Of a stretch of DNA of 30,081 bases, positions 16,801 to 22,454 are shown piece after piece. A model generated the notes under the pieces. That model saw only the letters and a list, made by a program, of their open reading frames with translations. It was not told the DNA's origin and did no database searches. A program made the position numbers and the translations under genes. Within the stretch, counting starts at the first letter, position 1; every line of letters starts with the position of its first letter. The DNA is taken from positions 1-30,081 of the IMG/VR virus record IMGVR_UViG_3300031525_000574. One strand, given 5' to 3'. The stretch comes from a virus.

Positions 16801-17468
16801 TCGCGGCTGTTACGGCGTCTCTGCTCGCCTCCGGCGCGGCGGCGTCCAACGTCAATCTGGTGGCTGGAAGTCTGCTGGTTCAAACCATCGGCGCGGGCAC
16901 GCTGGGCGTCGGGGTGGTCTATGCGGGCACGATCAATGTCTCGCAGATCAATGCGGGCACATTAGCCGTGGGCGTGATCTATGCCGGATCGATTGCGGCA
17001 AGCCAGGTCACGGCTGGAACACTCAGCGGGGTGAATTTAAGCATCAACAATTCTGGCGTCATTGTTGAAGTGCAGGTGCAATCGTTCCTCAGTAATACGG
17101 TCGGCCTACTGATCGAGGCCAATGTTCTCGGTTCGGAAAAACCAGTGTTTATATATCCTGGAGCAGTTAGCGTCGCCTCAACCGCGAGTGGCACCGGAGC
17201 AACCGCCGTGATGTATATCGACAGCAACGGCGGCCACCTTCAATTAGTAGACAGCAATGGTCATTATGGAGTGACGATAAACACTGGTGCGGTAACCGGT
17301 GAAGACGGCATCGATATTTTTGATGCCGGCAGCGGCGCGGCGCTGACAATTCTGACGGGCAGCGGCATCGTACAAATTACCAATCTTCCCACTACCAGCC
17401 CGGGCAGCGGCACCAAGAGACTTTGGTACGACCCTACGGACAGCAATCGCGTCAAATTCGCCTCTTAG
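10842..17468 (+). CDS. Tail tip / host specificity protein, gpL- and gpJ-like in one chain
   Basis: 2208 residues from ATG 10842, chosen over an earlier in-frame ATG (10815) because the latter lies inside the R repeat. The first 300 residues look like the gpL type: a beta-rich part and then a Cys-rich region at about 170-255 (RCPWVF, WWFCGYDP, GPCERG, ACDYTKSGTYGC), comparable to the Fe-S or metal-binding Cys set of lambda gpL. The middle carries the tail hub and central fibre region. Residues about 1226-1325 form a putative Ig (He_PIG-like) domain (TYAITSGSLPPGLSL, then VTGTPTTAGTTPY). Residues about 1965-2070 are repeats of AGTL-x-VGV-x-YAG-x-I-x-x-SQ, probably a trimeric stalk. It reaches the tube end and recognises the host. 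The L-J fusion is inferred. Confidence 0.82.
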   Translation: MALSGTVAQNKDTKPLGYRPVILIQLQFLDGTYLYLSTMPLNPNEGGYVYNGNNYLARIVSENFSVTQARSADGIDRIPAITLKLADPDYFLWLSYEMQHGFCGAIMTASLILMDISSTTGAYIYTSDSPMQFIGICDPPNRENDGATMTLSAQSSHNMGKVYQPYVQVQQRCPWVFPVGPTQRLTGGTDPSSNWWFCGYDPDQPGTDPELNGPCERGNTTTANLVIDGTTVTDANGVYIACDYTKSGTYGCVAHGMYTADSLGRQTGRFGGEQWAPTTLESRSKSYTTGKQVTVFSATNQSIYTDRFPMLYGTQWVIPPIVINELGDANSTRGEATICMGNIGTYGILQVVLNSIIVPRNNAGNPLGPGASPTDPLQRWNFTGGGTFGYCYGSRNGAPTDDAGFNDSNGVPQGDPHGSHATIEWVVYSELLQSTSLPSMMILASGPQIWVWGTPTTKALQFSVSPAWAVMDLLIHSNWTFPELDIQSFITAAQIAFVNVSYINNTGQTAIHQRYMCAMVVHQRRTAQEVIQMTLRCFNAQLVPNSSSGLLQLIVRQTLGDQQPAPITGSNFNTLIQSIPGNASQTLVNTYEAGGSTGYSGYVAWMFDESSIYRPQTASGDAPPRLRVYSTPNLQRPNEVTFPFQDQDNSYVQDSLTLDDEEAINRAGGYNGAVLNTETYQVLGISNFDQAIRIANVYLAEQNHGNPEGDARGTYFFELESTVRIEHLRVGQIVLMQNQSLGMNGATPLQSPPGTSIPGFLCRVISTAPTTDFERSVCQLAWHEDIWYTDVFGQAPAPFYSAQARGIPARPPFAWSPYGQQPLAGDAMWPSTDWGFGISQSYTINADGSALCTVTIYGCPPVNKFATVLAPPLLPVQGTTSPTGGTISGGQSIYLMLAGIDVSGFYTPLSQPCLVNVPAGTNTNTISIPSIYWPAGTTGWVCYGGLDQQRFCEQSSGTGDSITSLQINSLNVSTYGAPDPLAASMYYRWKQEIHGGIWGGQVNAVTTGQLTFTGGNFGSSGWNGRIVSLIANPAGSLTNIPLQDFLVTSTSGNILTVTPDPLAAGVAVGAVFVMRCAATTYTSTTIGDSGFVNGFSTGLTPGKEVGNQVRVIGNFGNAATNQTRTIVANTATVFTLDTPFDVTPTAGSIFVVLQAAWQGSFDVPYTSATTAPSPVPAIASLIVTNFKGTTIFIEAMTMDASGNTALEYFSPWRELYVWGSAGTGGGVLAVLGITAAFGLGNVGTAYTGSFVATGGLKPYTYAITSGSLPPGLSLNTGTVPATAANAGQVTGTPTTAGTTPYVCVVTDSAANTATTTGSITILPTGVGPFTDVVTGLILTVAFRASGNQGGYQFEVQGKFTPPTDSAYAYSIAGLFVVGASGTPGTAANPGGPLAANVAPAISSWTGPWYDVPAASTQYMVYVWCININGLQSTLNTNTSASPITISIAIAQAYVNGGATVVGAEIPNCTLSNVNIAYNLGNTADGIEGYNVIGTGTTPTDPRFAGAELFLCPIAELMGYNGTVDAVIPAISTASPTAFNILVSPFGITTGGTCTVASDGVTVTSITATIAAGLANNFVAIGTVIYQVQTYVSSSSVVLIAGSGCPQGTGLVFQSLECRYTFAVGDTVQIANERFTLTTYSQTCTFASGSPYPVYSTWTLTTIVGQTAATHTTGVGQLIVDVLSPAGNVDLYGGSLAPGSTQSVSDDYDIGAPTAYIAYMVSLSTLGLYNTWPVAGITPSFIIGAVEVQTTGNLQASRLTPTQFDGTMAVVNGRLSSLVPTGSNMCVNGNFMAGYNAGTTCPKGWTWAGAPNTISVTSGVELVPGQPSGYITGNGQLSSTNQPCFIGSQYGIQMWFDTGSSPNGTYVLQIAFLSAAGAYVSDGGAAVTGNLSSFSGGWARLPSTTNTLLVGTAPAGAAQMQVNLGITGMTSGFLCIANCTLQLLTPGAGVQTAGPVGVDANNNLNILAASIQNVHLAAAAVASSNIQVAAVTASLLASGAAASNVNLVAGSLLVQTIGAGTLGVGVVYAGTINVSQINAGTLAVGVIYAGSIAASQVTAGTLSGVNLSINNSGVIVEVQVQSFLSNTVGLLIEANVLGSEKPVFIYPGAVSVASTASGTGATAVMYIDSNGGHLQLVDSNGHYGVTINTGAVTGEDGIDIFDAGSGAALTILTGSGIVQITNLPTTSPGSGTKRLWYDPTDSNRVKFAS

Positions 17469-17863
17469 TTCGATACCGTGAACGCCTTTGAATCGAACGC
17501 CTTCAATTGCTCAACGAGCACCGAAACCACAACCGCTTCTGGAGAAGGCAATGGCACGAGCGCCACGGCGTTGTAGTATGAGCCCACGCCGCCGCTGTTC
17601 GGCGAGATCGCCGTCGATGTGAACGTGGAACCGTTGAACGTATATTTTACGAACACGCTGAAGGCTATCGTATCCACAGCTCCGCCGCTGATCCAGATCT
17701 GATAGAGCCCGCCGGTCATCCCCGAATATCCCATCACGGCGGCCGGCACTTTCACGGCGTAGATATCCAATTGGGCCGCTGGAGCGGTCGCGATAATCGG
17801 TATCGCCGAACTGGCATGAAGCCAGACGGCAACAACGGCGGCCGTGGCGAAGCGTTTGAACAT
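17465..17863 (-). CDS. Secreted small hypothetical protein
   Basis: 132 residues from ATG 17863, preceded on the minus strand by a perfect AGGAGG seven nt upstream, so this is a real gene although it opposes the operon. A Sec signal peptide spans about residues 1-20 (F-K-R-F, then Ala/Val-rich, ending A-S-S-A). The mature domain is beta-rich with Gly/Ser/Thr and few charges (LYQIWISGG, SVFVKYTFNGSTF). Its stop overlaps that of the tail-tip gene by 4 nt. It starts 44 nt from the plus-strand gene at 17908, making a divergent pair. A cell-surface role is possible; I do not recognise the family. Confidence 0.65.
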   Translation of the reverse strand: MFKRFATAAVVAVWLHASSAIPIIATAPAAQLDIYAVKVPAAVMGYSGMTGGLYQIWISGGAVDTIAFSVFVKYTFNGSTFTSTAISPNSGGVGSYYNAVALVPLPSPEAVVVSVLVEQLKAFDSKAFTVSN

Positions 17864-17907
17864 TTTCCAACCTCCTACTGTTCCTTAGTTTACGCGACTG
17901 AAATCCA

Positions 17908-18150
17908 ATGAAAAAGCTATACACCTTCGATGACAAAGAAGTTGCCTTCCTCAAACCGGTCCGCGATGCCCTGGCGCAGAATCAGATCGAATTGAAACGG
18001 CGTTTGAAGAATATCGCCGAGATCAATGGCCTGAGCGGCGAATTAACGGAAGCCCCCGATTCGAGCGGCTTTCTCGCGCCCAATACGGAAGCTCCCGCTA
18101 TTCCGCCAGATCCACGCGGCACCCAGACATTCGACGCAACGGCGCTATAA
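17908..18150 (+). CDS. Small hypothetical protein
   Basis: 80 residues. The N-terminal half is a charged helix (DKEVAFLKPVRDALAQNQIE, then KRRLKNIAEING) and the C-terminal half is Pro/Ala-rich and ends G-T-Q-T-F-D-A-T-A-L. The last 30 nt and the following bases belong to a direct repeat that recurs at 18305-18360, where a G-T-Q-V-L-G-A-T-A-L tail is encoded. The gene sits right after the tail tip gene and 3 nt before the next ATG; it might be a small tail accessory protein. No clear ribosome binding site. Confidence 0.5.
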   Translation: MKKLYTFDDKEVAFLKPVRDALAQNQIELKRRLKNIAEINGLSGELTEAPDSSGFLAPNTEAPAIPPDPRGTQTFDATAL

Positions 18151-18173
18151 GCCATGTGGCTATACAGCCAAAC
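18118..18173 (+). repeat. Direct repeat, copy 1
   Basis: About 56 nt beginning GGCACCCAG and including GGCG-T-TATAAGCCATGTGG-like bases; similar to 18305-18360 with roughly ten differences. It spans the end of one gene and the first codons (MWLYSQ) of the next. Confidence 0.75.
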
Positions 18174-18354
18174 GACGACCGGCCCCTTCAACGCGGGCAC
18201 CATCGCATCCAGTATTATCTATGCCGGGTCGATCGCGGCGACCCAGATCACAGGAGGCACCATCGGGGTAGCCATCGTGCTGACGGCTCCCACGATTGTT
18301 ACGAGGCACCCAGGTACTCGGCGCAACGGCGTTATAAGCCATGTGGATATATAG
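18154..18354 (+). pseudogene. Mosaic ORF: DUF2778 N-terminus joined to tail-tip stalk repeat
   Basis: 66 residues. The first six (MWLYSQ) equal the start of the DUF2778 gene at 18341 (MWIYSQ). The next part, about residues 12-38 (NAGTIASSIIYAGSIAATQI), matches the stalk repeat near residues 2030-2060 of the tail-tip protein at both protein and DNA level. The last 25 residues are a shifted reading of the second direct repeat copy. It therefore looks like a recombination product rather than a designed gene, although the ATG and frame could still be translated. It overlaps the start of the DUF2778 gene. Confidence 0.5.
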
Positions 18355-18360
18355 CCAGAG
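18305..18360 (+). repeat. Direct repeat, copy 2
   Basis: Second copy of the unit at 18118-18173, spanning the same functional junction: a TATAAGCC stop region followed by ATGTGG of the DUF2778 gene. The 131 nt between copies holds the tail-tip-like fragment. Confidence 0.75.
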
Positions 18361-18709
18361 CAGTGGGCATTTGCGGGACCCTCACGACCGATTGCTGTGC
18401 GCCGCCGGCTATTCAGGCTCGGGGTTCGACAAGAACCAGCCGGCGGACGAGGGAATCGTAAACCTTGGACCCATCCCGCAAGGCGACTGGCGCATCGGCG
18501 AAGCGCAGGACGACGCGCGGCTGGGGCCTGTCGTTATGGCGTTAACGCCCATGAAAGGGACGGATGCGCTGGGACGATCGGGGTTTTACATCCATGGAGA
18601 TAATGCTGAACATTTAGGGCAATCGAGTCATGGATGCGTGATTCTGCCAAGGTCAATACGTGCTTTGATGGCCGTGAGTGAGGATCGAACTTTACGGGTT
18701 GAACTATAA
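18341..18709 (+). CDS. L,D-transpeptidase-like DUF2778 (Tlde1-type) peptidoglycan enzyme
   Basis: 122 residues. It shows the full DUF2778 pattern: W-x-Y-S-Q-S-S-G-x-L at 2-11, GYSGSGFDKNQP at 23-34, GPIPQGDWRIG at 43-53, then GRSGFYIHGDN at 78-88 and SSHGCVILP at 95-103. His85 and Cys99 are the expected catalytic pair; related type VI effectors such as Tlde1 act on the peptide stem of peptidoglycan as L,D-carboxypeptidase or exchange transpeptidase. There is no signal peptide, so it would act after holin release or from the virion. Its place behind the tail tip gene fits either a lysis enzyme or a tail-associated cell wall enzyme. The family is clear; the role is inferred. Confidence 0.8.
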   Translation: MWIYSQSSGHLRDPHDRLLCAAGYSGSGFDKNQPADEGIVNLGPIPQGDWRIGEAQDDARLGPVVMALTPMKGTDALGRSGFYIHGDNAEHLGQSSHGCVILPRSIRALMAVSEDRTLRVEL

Positions 18710-18710
18710 G

Positions 18711-18803
18711 TCTCTTGGGGCTTCGTCGCGTTCTGTCGCCCACTTACACGGCATGGCTCTTCAGCGGTTGCTTCCCATTCGAGTTCTTGCGGGCGTTGAT
18801 GGT
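18711..18803 (-). repeat. R repeat copy, minus orientation, after the DUF2778 gene
   Basis: It starts at the stop region (TCTCTTGGGGCTTCGTCGCG) and includes ACGGCATGGCTCTTCAGCGG, the reverse of the middle box. The box A end is diverged. Confidence 0.75.
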
Positions 18804-18829
18804 AGACTTTCTTTAGTGGAGCTATTAGT

Positions 18830-19162
18830 ATGAAGCACATTGGACCGTTTGGACCGTCTTTCGTAGTGAGCTTCAGTTTGTTGATGGGTCTCGCCGTTGG
18901 CCTTCAATCGCAAGCGCCTAAGGCCGCCGCCCCCGCGCCACCCGCCGCCGTTGTCGCGTCCCCATCGAAGCCGGTATCGGACGCGGACCGCGCGGACATC
19001 CGTGAGATGCAGATGCACATCAAGGATTTGCAGCGAGCGTTGCAAGACGCTCAGCAGGCCATGATCGCCAAGATCAGTGCAATCACGCCCAAAGGGTATC
19101 AGTTGCAGGAGACCCAGCAGGGTAAGTTGGAATTCGTCGCGATGCCCGAAGAGAAAAAGTGA
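18830..19162 (+). CDS. Small secreted or membrane-anchored coiled-coil protein
   Basis: 110 residues. The N-terminus has a hydrophobic run at about residues 8-26 (signal peptide or anchor), a Pro/Ala-rich linker (about 29-50), then a helical, coiled-coil-like part (about 53-85: DADRADIREMQMHIKDLQRA and on) and a short tail. GTGGAGC lies about 9 nt before the ATG. This is the plus-strand member of a cargo block between R copies; the minus-strand gene at 19168-19344 converges on it with a 5 nt gap. The layout could suit a spanin-like or periplasmic spacer protein. Not assigned to a family. Confidence 0.55.
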   Translation: MKHIGPFGPSFVVSFSLLMGLAVGLQSQAPKAAAPAPPAAVVASPSKPVSDADRADIREMQMHIKDLQRALQDAQQAMIAKISAITPKGYQLQETQQGKLEFVAMPEEKK

Positions 19163-19167
19163 GCGAT

Positions 19168-19344
19168 TTAATTGCTTGGCCTGATCCGGGTGACCGCCTT
19201 GGCGGGCAATACCGCGCGCCGGGAAAGATGAAAGTCGCGCACCTCTCGCCAACTCATGCCGGGATTGAGACGCTGCCAGAGCGGAAGCGGGTCATCGAAC
19301 ACTGACGGCTCTTGCGGATCTTTCTTGAGCCACTTGACCAGCAT
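19168..19344 (-). CDS. Small minus-strand cargo gene, 58 residues
   Basis: Starts at ATG 19344, with GGTGAG directly upstream, and encodes MLVKWLKKDPQEPSVFDDPL followed by LWQRLNPGMSWREVRDFHL and a basic end. The sequence is balanced, with aromatic residues and Pro placed as in a folded small protein, while the other frames are interrupted. It begins about 17 nt inside the box A end of the R copy at 19361-19450 and runs away from the plus-strand gene at 19453. Function unknown. Confidence 0.5.
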   Translation of the reverse strand: MLVKWLKKDPQEPSVFDDPLPLWQRLNPGMSWREVRDFHLSRRAVLPAKAVTRIRPSN

Positions 19345-19360
19345 CTCACCAGCATTCTAG

Positions 19361-19450
19361 CCCATCTCTACCAGCAACATCATCACAACAAGTGAATTGC
19401 TGAAGAGCCATCAGAACATCGCGCGATTGACCCGCATCGAAGCCCCAAAA
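19361..19450 (+). repeat. R repeat copy, plus orientation
   Basis: CCCATCTCTACCAGCAAC, TTGCTGAAGAGCCATCAG, CGCGCGATTGACCCGC, then ATCGAAGCCCCAAAAG touching the ATG at 19453. Confidence 0.85.
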
Positions 19451-19452
19451 GA

Positions 19453-19737
19453 ATGAAGCCGATTTTTGTAGTGACGGCTCTGGGAGCTATGGCCATGTAT
19501 TTGGTCAGTGTGCTCATCTTCTGCGCCTGGAAATTGCCTTCTCAAACAGTAGTACTTCTCTTCATCTCGAATACCGCAACGGGCCTGCTGAGCGCGCTGT
19601 ACACCTATTTGAGATTGGAAGACGGCGTACCTGTTCCGCCGGGAAGCATCTCGACAACTACGGTCCAATCCACGCAGAAAGTAGAATCGCCAGCATTGCC
19701 CGCAGTGCAACCCATCTCTACGCAAAAAGCCGACTGA
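19453..19737 (+). CDS. Small two-helix membrane protein (holin-like)
   Basis: 94 residues. Two hydrophobic segments, about residues 4-25 (FVVTALGAMAMYLVSVLIFC) and 31-53 (TVVLLFISNTATGLLSALYTY), are followed by a Ser/Thr/Pro-rich tail. The layout fits a holin or another small phage membrane protein. The C-terminal residues P-I-S-T-Q-K-A-D and the stop codon are encoded by the box A end of the R repeat at 19710-19802, so the repeat has been taken into the gene. The start is ATG 19453 directly after an R copy, with no clear ribosome site. Confidence 0.55.
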   Translation: MKPIFVVTALGAMAMYLVSVLIFCAWKLPSQTVVLLFISNTATGLLSALYTYLRLEDGVPVPPGSISTTTVQSTQKVESPALPAVQPISTQKAD

Positions 19738-19802
19738 CAGCATAGGTCTCGCTCAGTCATCAGTGATCGCGAGCGACAGAACGCCGCGAAGCTCACAAAC
19801 AA
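19710..19802 (+). repeat. R repeat copy, plus orientation, overlapping the end of the upstream gene
   Basis: ACCCATCTCTACGCAAAAAG begins inside the coding region at 19710; the copy continues through CGACTGACAGC to CGCCGCGAAGCTCACAAAC. This copy ends about 45 nt before the next ATG, which has its own ribosome site. Confidence 0.75.
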
Positions 19803-19846
19803 CAGTCTTTGTACTAAACCAATTCACACACTCAAGGAGTTTCTCA

Positions 19847-20314
19847 ATGGCACAAAATGGAAGGAAGTACGGCTTCTCCGGAAGCATTACCGGCAACACC
19901 ACCGCCGCCACCTCGACGGCTATCCTCGTAACCGCGACTACTGCGGTGCGCCCCTACCTGCTCGATCTGATCATTTCGAGCGCCGCGACCCCCGCTGACA
20001 ATGCGTCGGAATGGCAAGTGTTGCGTTCGACCGCCGCCGGCACCACCACGGCCGTAACGCCGACCGCGTTCGATTCTGGCGATCCCGCCGCGACTTCGAT
20101 CTGCGGAAAAATCAGCTCCGTCACCCCGACCTATTCCCCCACCGTCAGCTTACTGGACATAGCGCACAACCAGCGCGCCACATTTCGTTGGGTGGCAGCG
20201 CCCGGCGAGGAAATCATCGCGCCGGCAACCGCTTCGAACGGATGGGGTGTCTCCTGCGTGGCAATAGGAGGGAGCGGTGTGGTCGAACTGGTGGCGGCTG
20301 TTTTTGGAGAATAG
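19847..20314 (+). CDS. Phage structural protein, hypothetical
   Basis: 155 residues from ATG 19847; CAAGGAG lies 8 nt upstream and decides the start over an earlier frame opening at 19763. The protein is beta-rich, low in charge and has no signal peptide: an N-terminal stretch NGRKYGFSGSITGNTTAA, a central WQVLRSTAAGTTTAV, then FRWVAAPGEEIIAPATASNG and a final hydrophobic strand (SGVVELVAAVFGE). The pattern of about 150 residues with repeated strands resembles small virion decoration or baseplate proteins in composition. I cannot name the family. Unlike most first genes of a cassette, it has a good ribosome site, which suggests strong expression. Confidence 0.6.
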   Translation: MAQNGRKYGFSGSITGNTTAATSTAILVTATTAVRPYLLDLIISSAATPADNASEWQVLRSTAAGTTTAVTPTAFDSGDPAATSICGKISSVTPTYSPTVSLLDIAHNQRATFRWVAAPGEEIIAPATASNGWGVSCVAIGGSGVVELVAAVFGE

Positions 20315-20316
20315 GC

Positions 20317-20345
20317 TTGACAAGTTACGGGCAAACCGCTACTGT
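20317..20345 (+). promoter_or_regulatory. Sigma70-like promoter giving a leaderless HNH mRNA
   Basis: TTGACA (20317-20322), a 17 nt spacer and TACTGT (20340-20345). The expected transcription start, 7 nt after the -10 box, is the A of ATG 20352, so the transcript would have no leader. Confidence 0.5.
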
Positions 20346-20351
20346 TGAAGC

Positions 20352-21593
20352 ATGACCAGTGCAGAGCGGATGAGGAAATATCGAGCGGAGCACCCAGAAT
20401 ATGCTGAACACATGCGGCGGTGGCGCGAAGAGAACAAAGATCGCGTCGCCGCCCAACGGCATGAATACTACGAACAAAATCGCGAACAAGCGCTGGCTCA
20501 ATCGCGCGAGCGGCAGAAGGAAAAATGGGATCGGATTTTATTACTGAAGCGCGTCAATAATGCCAATCAGCGATACCCAGGAGTATTGACGCTCGATCAA
20601 TTCGAAACACTGATCGACAAAAGCCAGCGTACTTGCTGCTGGTGTGGAAAAACGAATCTCCAAGGGCGAGATCTCACGCTGGAACATGTGCGTCCAACGA
20701 ATGCCATTGAAGATTTGGCAATCGCCTGCCTTTCCTGCAATGCGACGAGACGCACGATGGGGCTCAATCCCCAATCTGAACAGGCACGGTTGCGCAATCG
20801 ACAGAACCGCGAGCGACGCTTCGCGGCATCGACAGCGGCCCAGCGAGAACTCTCCCGAATCAAAAGTCTGATCGGACACATGCGCCATCGTTATCCAGGC
20901 GCGATCACCGCGGAGGATTATCGGAACATCGTCGCCGCCGCCGAAGGGAAATGCTATTGGTGCGACAGACCGGTCGAAGGCGCAGCCATCACCATCGAGC
21001 ACTTGAAACCCATCAACGACCCGCAATTCATGGTGGTCGCCTGCCGCTCCTGCAATGCGCGGAAACTCGCGGGCGGGCGCCGCACGTCCGTCGAGGTGCG
21101 AGCCCATCGCGAGCAGTTACGCACGCTGCCGACTCCCATGACGGAGGCCGAGCGCGCGGTAAGTAAAATCGAGGTGCTAAAGGCATGGCGTGCCCGTAAC
21201 CCTGACCGGTCTAAAGAAGACTCCCGTAAATTCCGAGAAGCAAATCGCGAGCTTGTAAACGCGCGGTCCGCGCAATGGAAACTGGATCATGCGGATCAGG
21301 TCGCTGAATACAAACGCAAGCATCGGGCCGAGAATCCGGGACAGGGAACAGCGCAGTATCGCGCGTGGCGCGCCGCACATCCCGAACATGCCCGCGAAAC
21401 CAAGCGCGCGTGGAACGAAGCGAATCCCGACAAGGTCAAGGCGATGAAGGCGGCCTCGTACCAGCGGAACAAAGCGCGCCGCGATACGCCCGAGAACCGT
21501 GAGAAGCGAGCCGCCGCGTTGCTCAAATATCGCGAAGCCCACAGAGAAGAGCTTGCCGCTCGCCCCAGGGCGCGCCGGGCGGCGGCAGGATAA
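20352..21593 (+). CDS. HNH endonuclease-like protein with two HNH domains
   Basis: 413 residues. Two zinc-finger HNH cores are present: residues 95-131 (C-C-W-C-G-K, then LTLEH-V-R-P at 108-114 and C-L-S-C-N at 126-130) and residues 201-235 (C-Y-W-C-D, ITIEH-L-K-P at 213-220, C-R-S-C-N). Both have E-H instead of a leading H-H pair and share a third motif S-C-N-A. Around them are arginine-rich helical repeats with W-R-x-x-N-P-D/E and Y-R-x-x-H/N-P units (about 8-60 and 275-400), which probably bind DNA. Such genes are common as homing or intron-less endonucleases in phages. Domain duplication within one chain is unusual. A promoter just upstream makes it independent of the structural operon. 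Confidence 0.78.
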   Translation: MTSAERMRKYRAEHPEYAEHMRRWREENKDRVAAQRHEYYEQNREQALAQSRERQKEKWDRILLLKRVNNANQRYPGVLTLDQFETLIDKSQRTCCWCGKTNLQGRDLTLEHVRPTNAIEDLAIACLSCNATRRTMGLNPQSEQARLRNRQNRERRFAASTAAQRELSRIKSLIGHMRHRYPGAITAEDYRNIVAAAEGKCYWCDRPVEGAAITIEHLKPINDPQFMVVACRSCNARKLAGGRRTSVEVRAHREQLRTLPTPMTEAERAVSKIEVLKAWRARNPDRSKEDSRKFREANRELVNARSAQWKLDHADQVAEYKRKHRAENPGQGTAQYRAWRAAHPEHARETKRAWNEANPDKVKAMKAASYQRNKARRDTPENREKRAAALLKYREAHREELAARPRARRAAAG

Positions 21594-21604
21594 GGAGAAC
21601 ACAA

Positions 21605-21916
21605 TTGGCCAGAATCGACGACAACAAACCCGAGGGTGTGGAATGGTGCGATACCTGCCGCCCACATAAACCGGGCTGCTGCGACGGCTGCCACCAGCCG
21701 TTCGCCGGCAAACGCATGTATCGCGGGGCTTCCCAACACTATCATCCGGGGGCCGTTAACGGCGTGCCTGGGATGCGGGCGATCTTCGGAGACCTGTGCC
21801 GCGAATGCTATCTCCAGGATTTCGCGAAAGTGTATCCGAAAGAGAAACTACCCTATCTACCGAAAGACGTTATAGCCGGGCCGGCGAAACCCGTTGGCTT
21901 CGGGGATCGAGCATGA
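21605..21916 (+). CDS. Small Cys-rich zinc-binding protein
   Basis: 103 residues from TTG 21605, chosen because AAGGAG, overlapping the HNH stop codon, lies 8 nt upstream. Eight Cys occur in pairs: C-D-T-C at about 15-18, C-C-D-G-C at about 25-29, and C-R-E-C near 66-69, with His between (PHKPGCCDGCHQPF). This indicates one or two zinc knuckles. The next gene overlaps its stop as ATGA, so the two are translated together. No family is recognised; small zinc proteins next to HNH genes in phages often have DNA-related roles, but that is only context. Confidence 0.6.
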   Translation: MARIDDNKPEGVEWCDTCRPHKPGCCDGCHQPFAGKRMYRGASQHYHPGAVNGVPGMRAIFGDLCRECYLQDFAKVYPKEKLPYLPKDVIAGPAKPVGFGDRA

Positions 21917-22227
21917 CCGAGCACAGCGCCATCCTGATGGATGGCATTCAATGCGGCAGCCTCCAAAAATGTCCGCATTGCGGTGGGCACTTTTTGCTTG
22001 CGGCATCTGGCCATCTATCCGACGCCCGCAAGGTCATGGGGAATGCCGCGCACCCGCGCGTCTTCTGTCAGAAGTGCGGACGGCTCACGTGCGGACGCCC
22101 GCAGTGCGATCCAATCATAGCCTGTATTCCAATGGAAGCTCAATTGGAACATGCAGAAGGAAAACGAACAAGGTACGATGATTTGATTGTTGAGGTGAAA
22201 TATAACAGGGGGCTACCAATACTCTGA
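21913..22227 (+). CDS. Small zinc-ribbon protein
   Basis: 104 residues from ATG 21913, overlapping the stop of the preceding gene as ATGA. Pattern: C-P-H-C-G-G-H-F at about 20-27, then F-C-Q-K-C-G-R-L-T-C-G and a further C (C-D-P) near 52-65: two C-x2-C pairs of a treble-clef or zinc ribbon. The order DG-x-QCG, CxHCGGHF, FCxKCGxLTCGxPxCDP is one I recall from small phage hypothetical proteins, where the function is unknown. The C-terminus ends at the R repeat beginning at 22228. The longer frame from 21796 would overlap the upstream gene and is rejected. Confidence 0.6.
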   Translation: MTEHSAILMDGIQCGSLQKCPHCGGHFLLAASGHLSDARKVMGNAAHPRVFCQKCGRLTCGRPQCDPIIACIPMEAQLEHAEGKRTRYDDLIVEVKYNRGLPIL

Positions 22228-22308
22228 ATAGCCTTTTGTGGCTTCGATGCGTTCTGCTTCTCAGTTACGCGGCGCGGCTGGGTGTCAGTCAGCTTCTTGC
22301 GTAGAGAG
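22226..22308 (-). repeat. R repeat copy, minus orientation, after the zinc-ribbon gene
   Basis: It begins at the stop codon region (AATAGCCTTTTGTGGCTTCG) and ends near GCTTCTTGCGTAGAGAGG. The string AATAGCCTTTT recurs at the other end of this intergenic region (22549-22559), just before ATG 22560. Confidence 0.75.
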
Positions 22309-22310
22309 GT

Positions 22311-22438
22311 GGAGAGCCCGCCGGCGTTGTGCCGGTAATTTGCACTGATCTCGTTTGCCTCTTCATCGACTTCTCTCGTTGCTGCCTAAACACATGGCTA
22401 CCGGGCATCCTCCCCGGCTGAGGTTTAACGGGCTCTCC
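22311..22438 (+). ncRNA. Candidate structured RNA inside an R(minus)-R(plus) pair
   Basis: A perfect 10 bp stem, GGAGAGCCCG (22311-22320) with CGGGCTCTCC (22429-22438), closes 108 nt. Inside are a hairpin CCGGC-GTTGT-GCCGG (22321-22335) and a hairpin CCGGG with CCCGG (22401-22417, 7 nt loop), both GC-rich, giving a multi-branch shape on either strand. No convincing ORF with a start codon fills this segment. Which strand is transcribed is not clear. It could also be the remnant of a mobile element with hairpins. Covariation in related phages would decide. Confidence 0.4.
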
Positions 22439-22454
22439 CAATTAAGCTCAGTGT

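Noticed and set aside
19763-19846. Upstream extension of the structural gene at 19847
   Set aside because: These codons translate the end of an R repeat and there is a good AAGGAG site just before ATG 19847.
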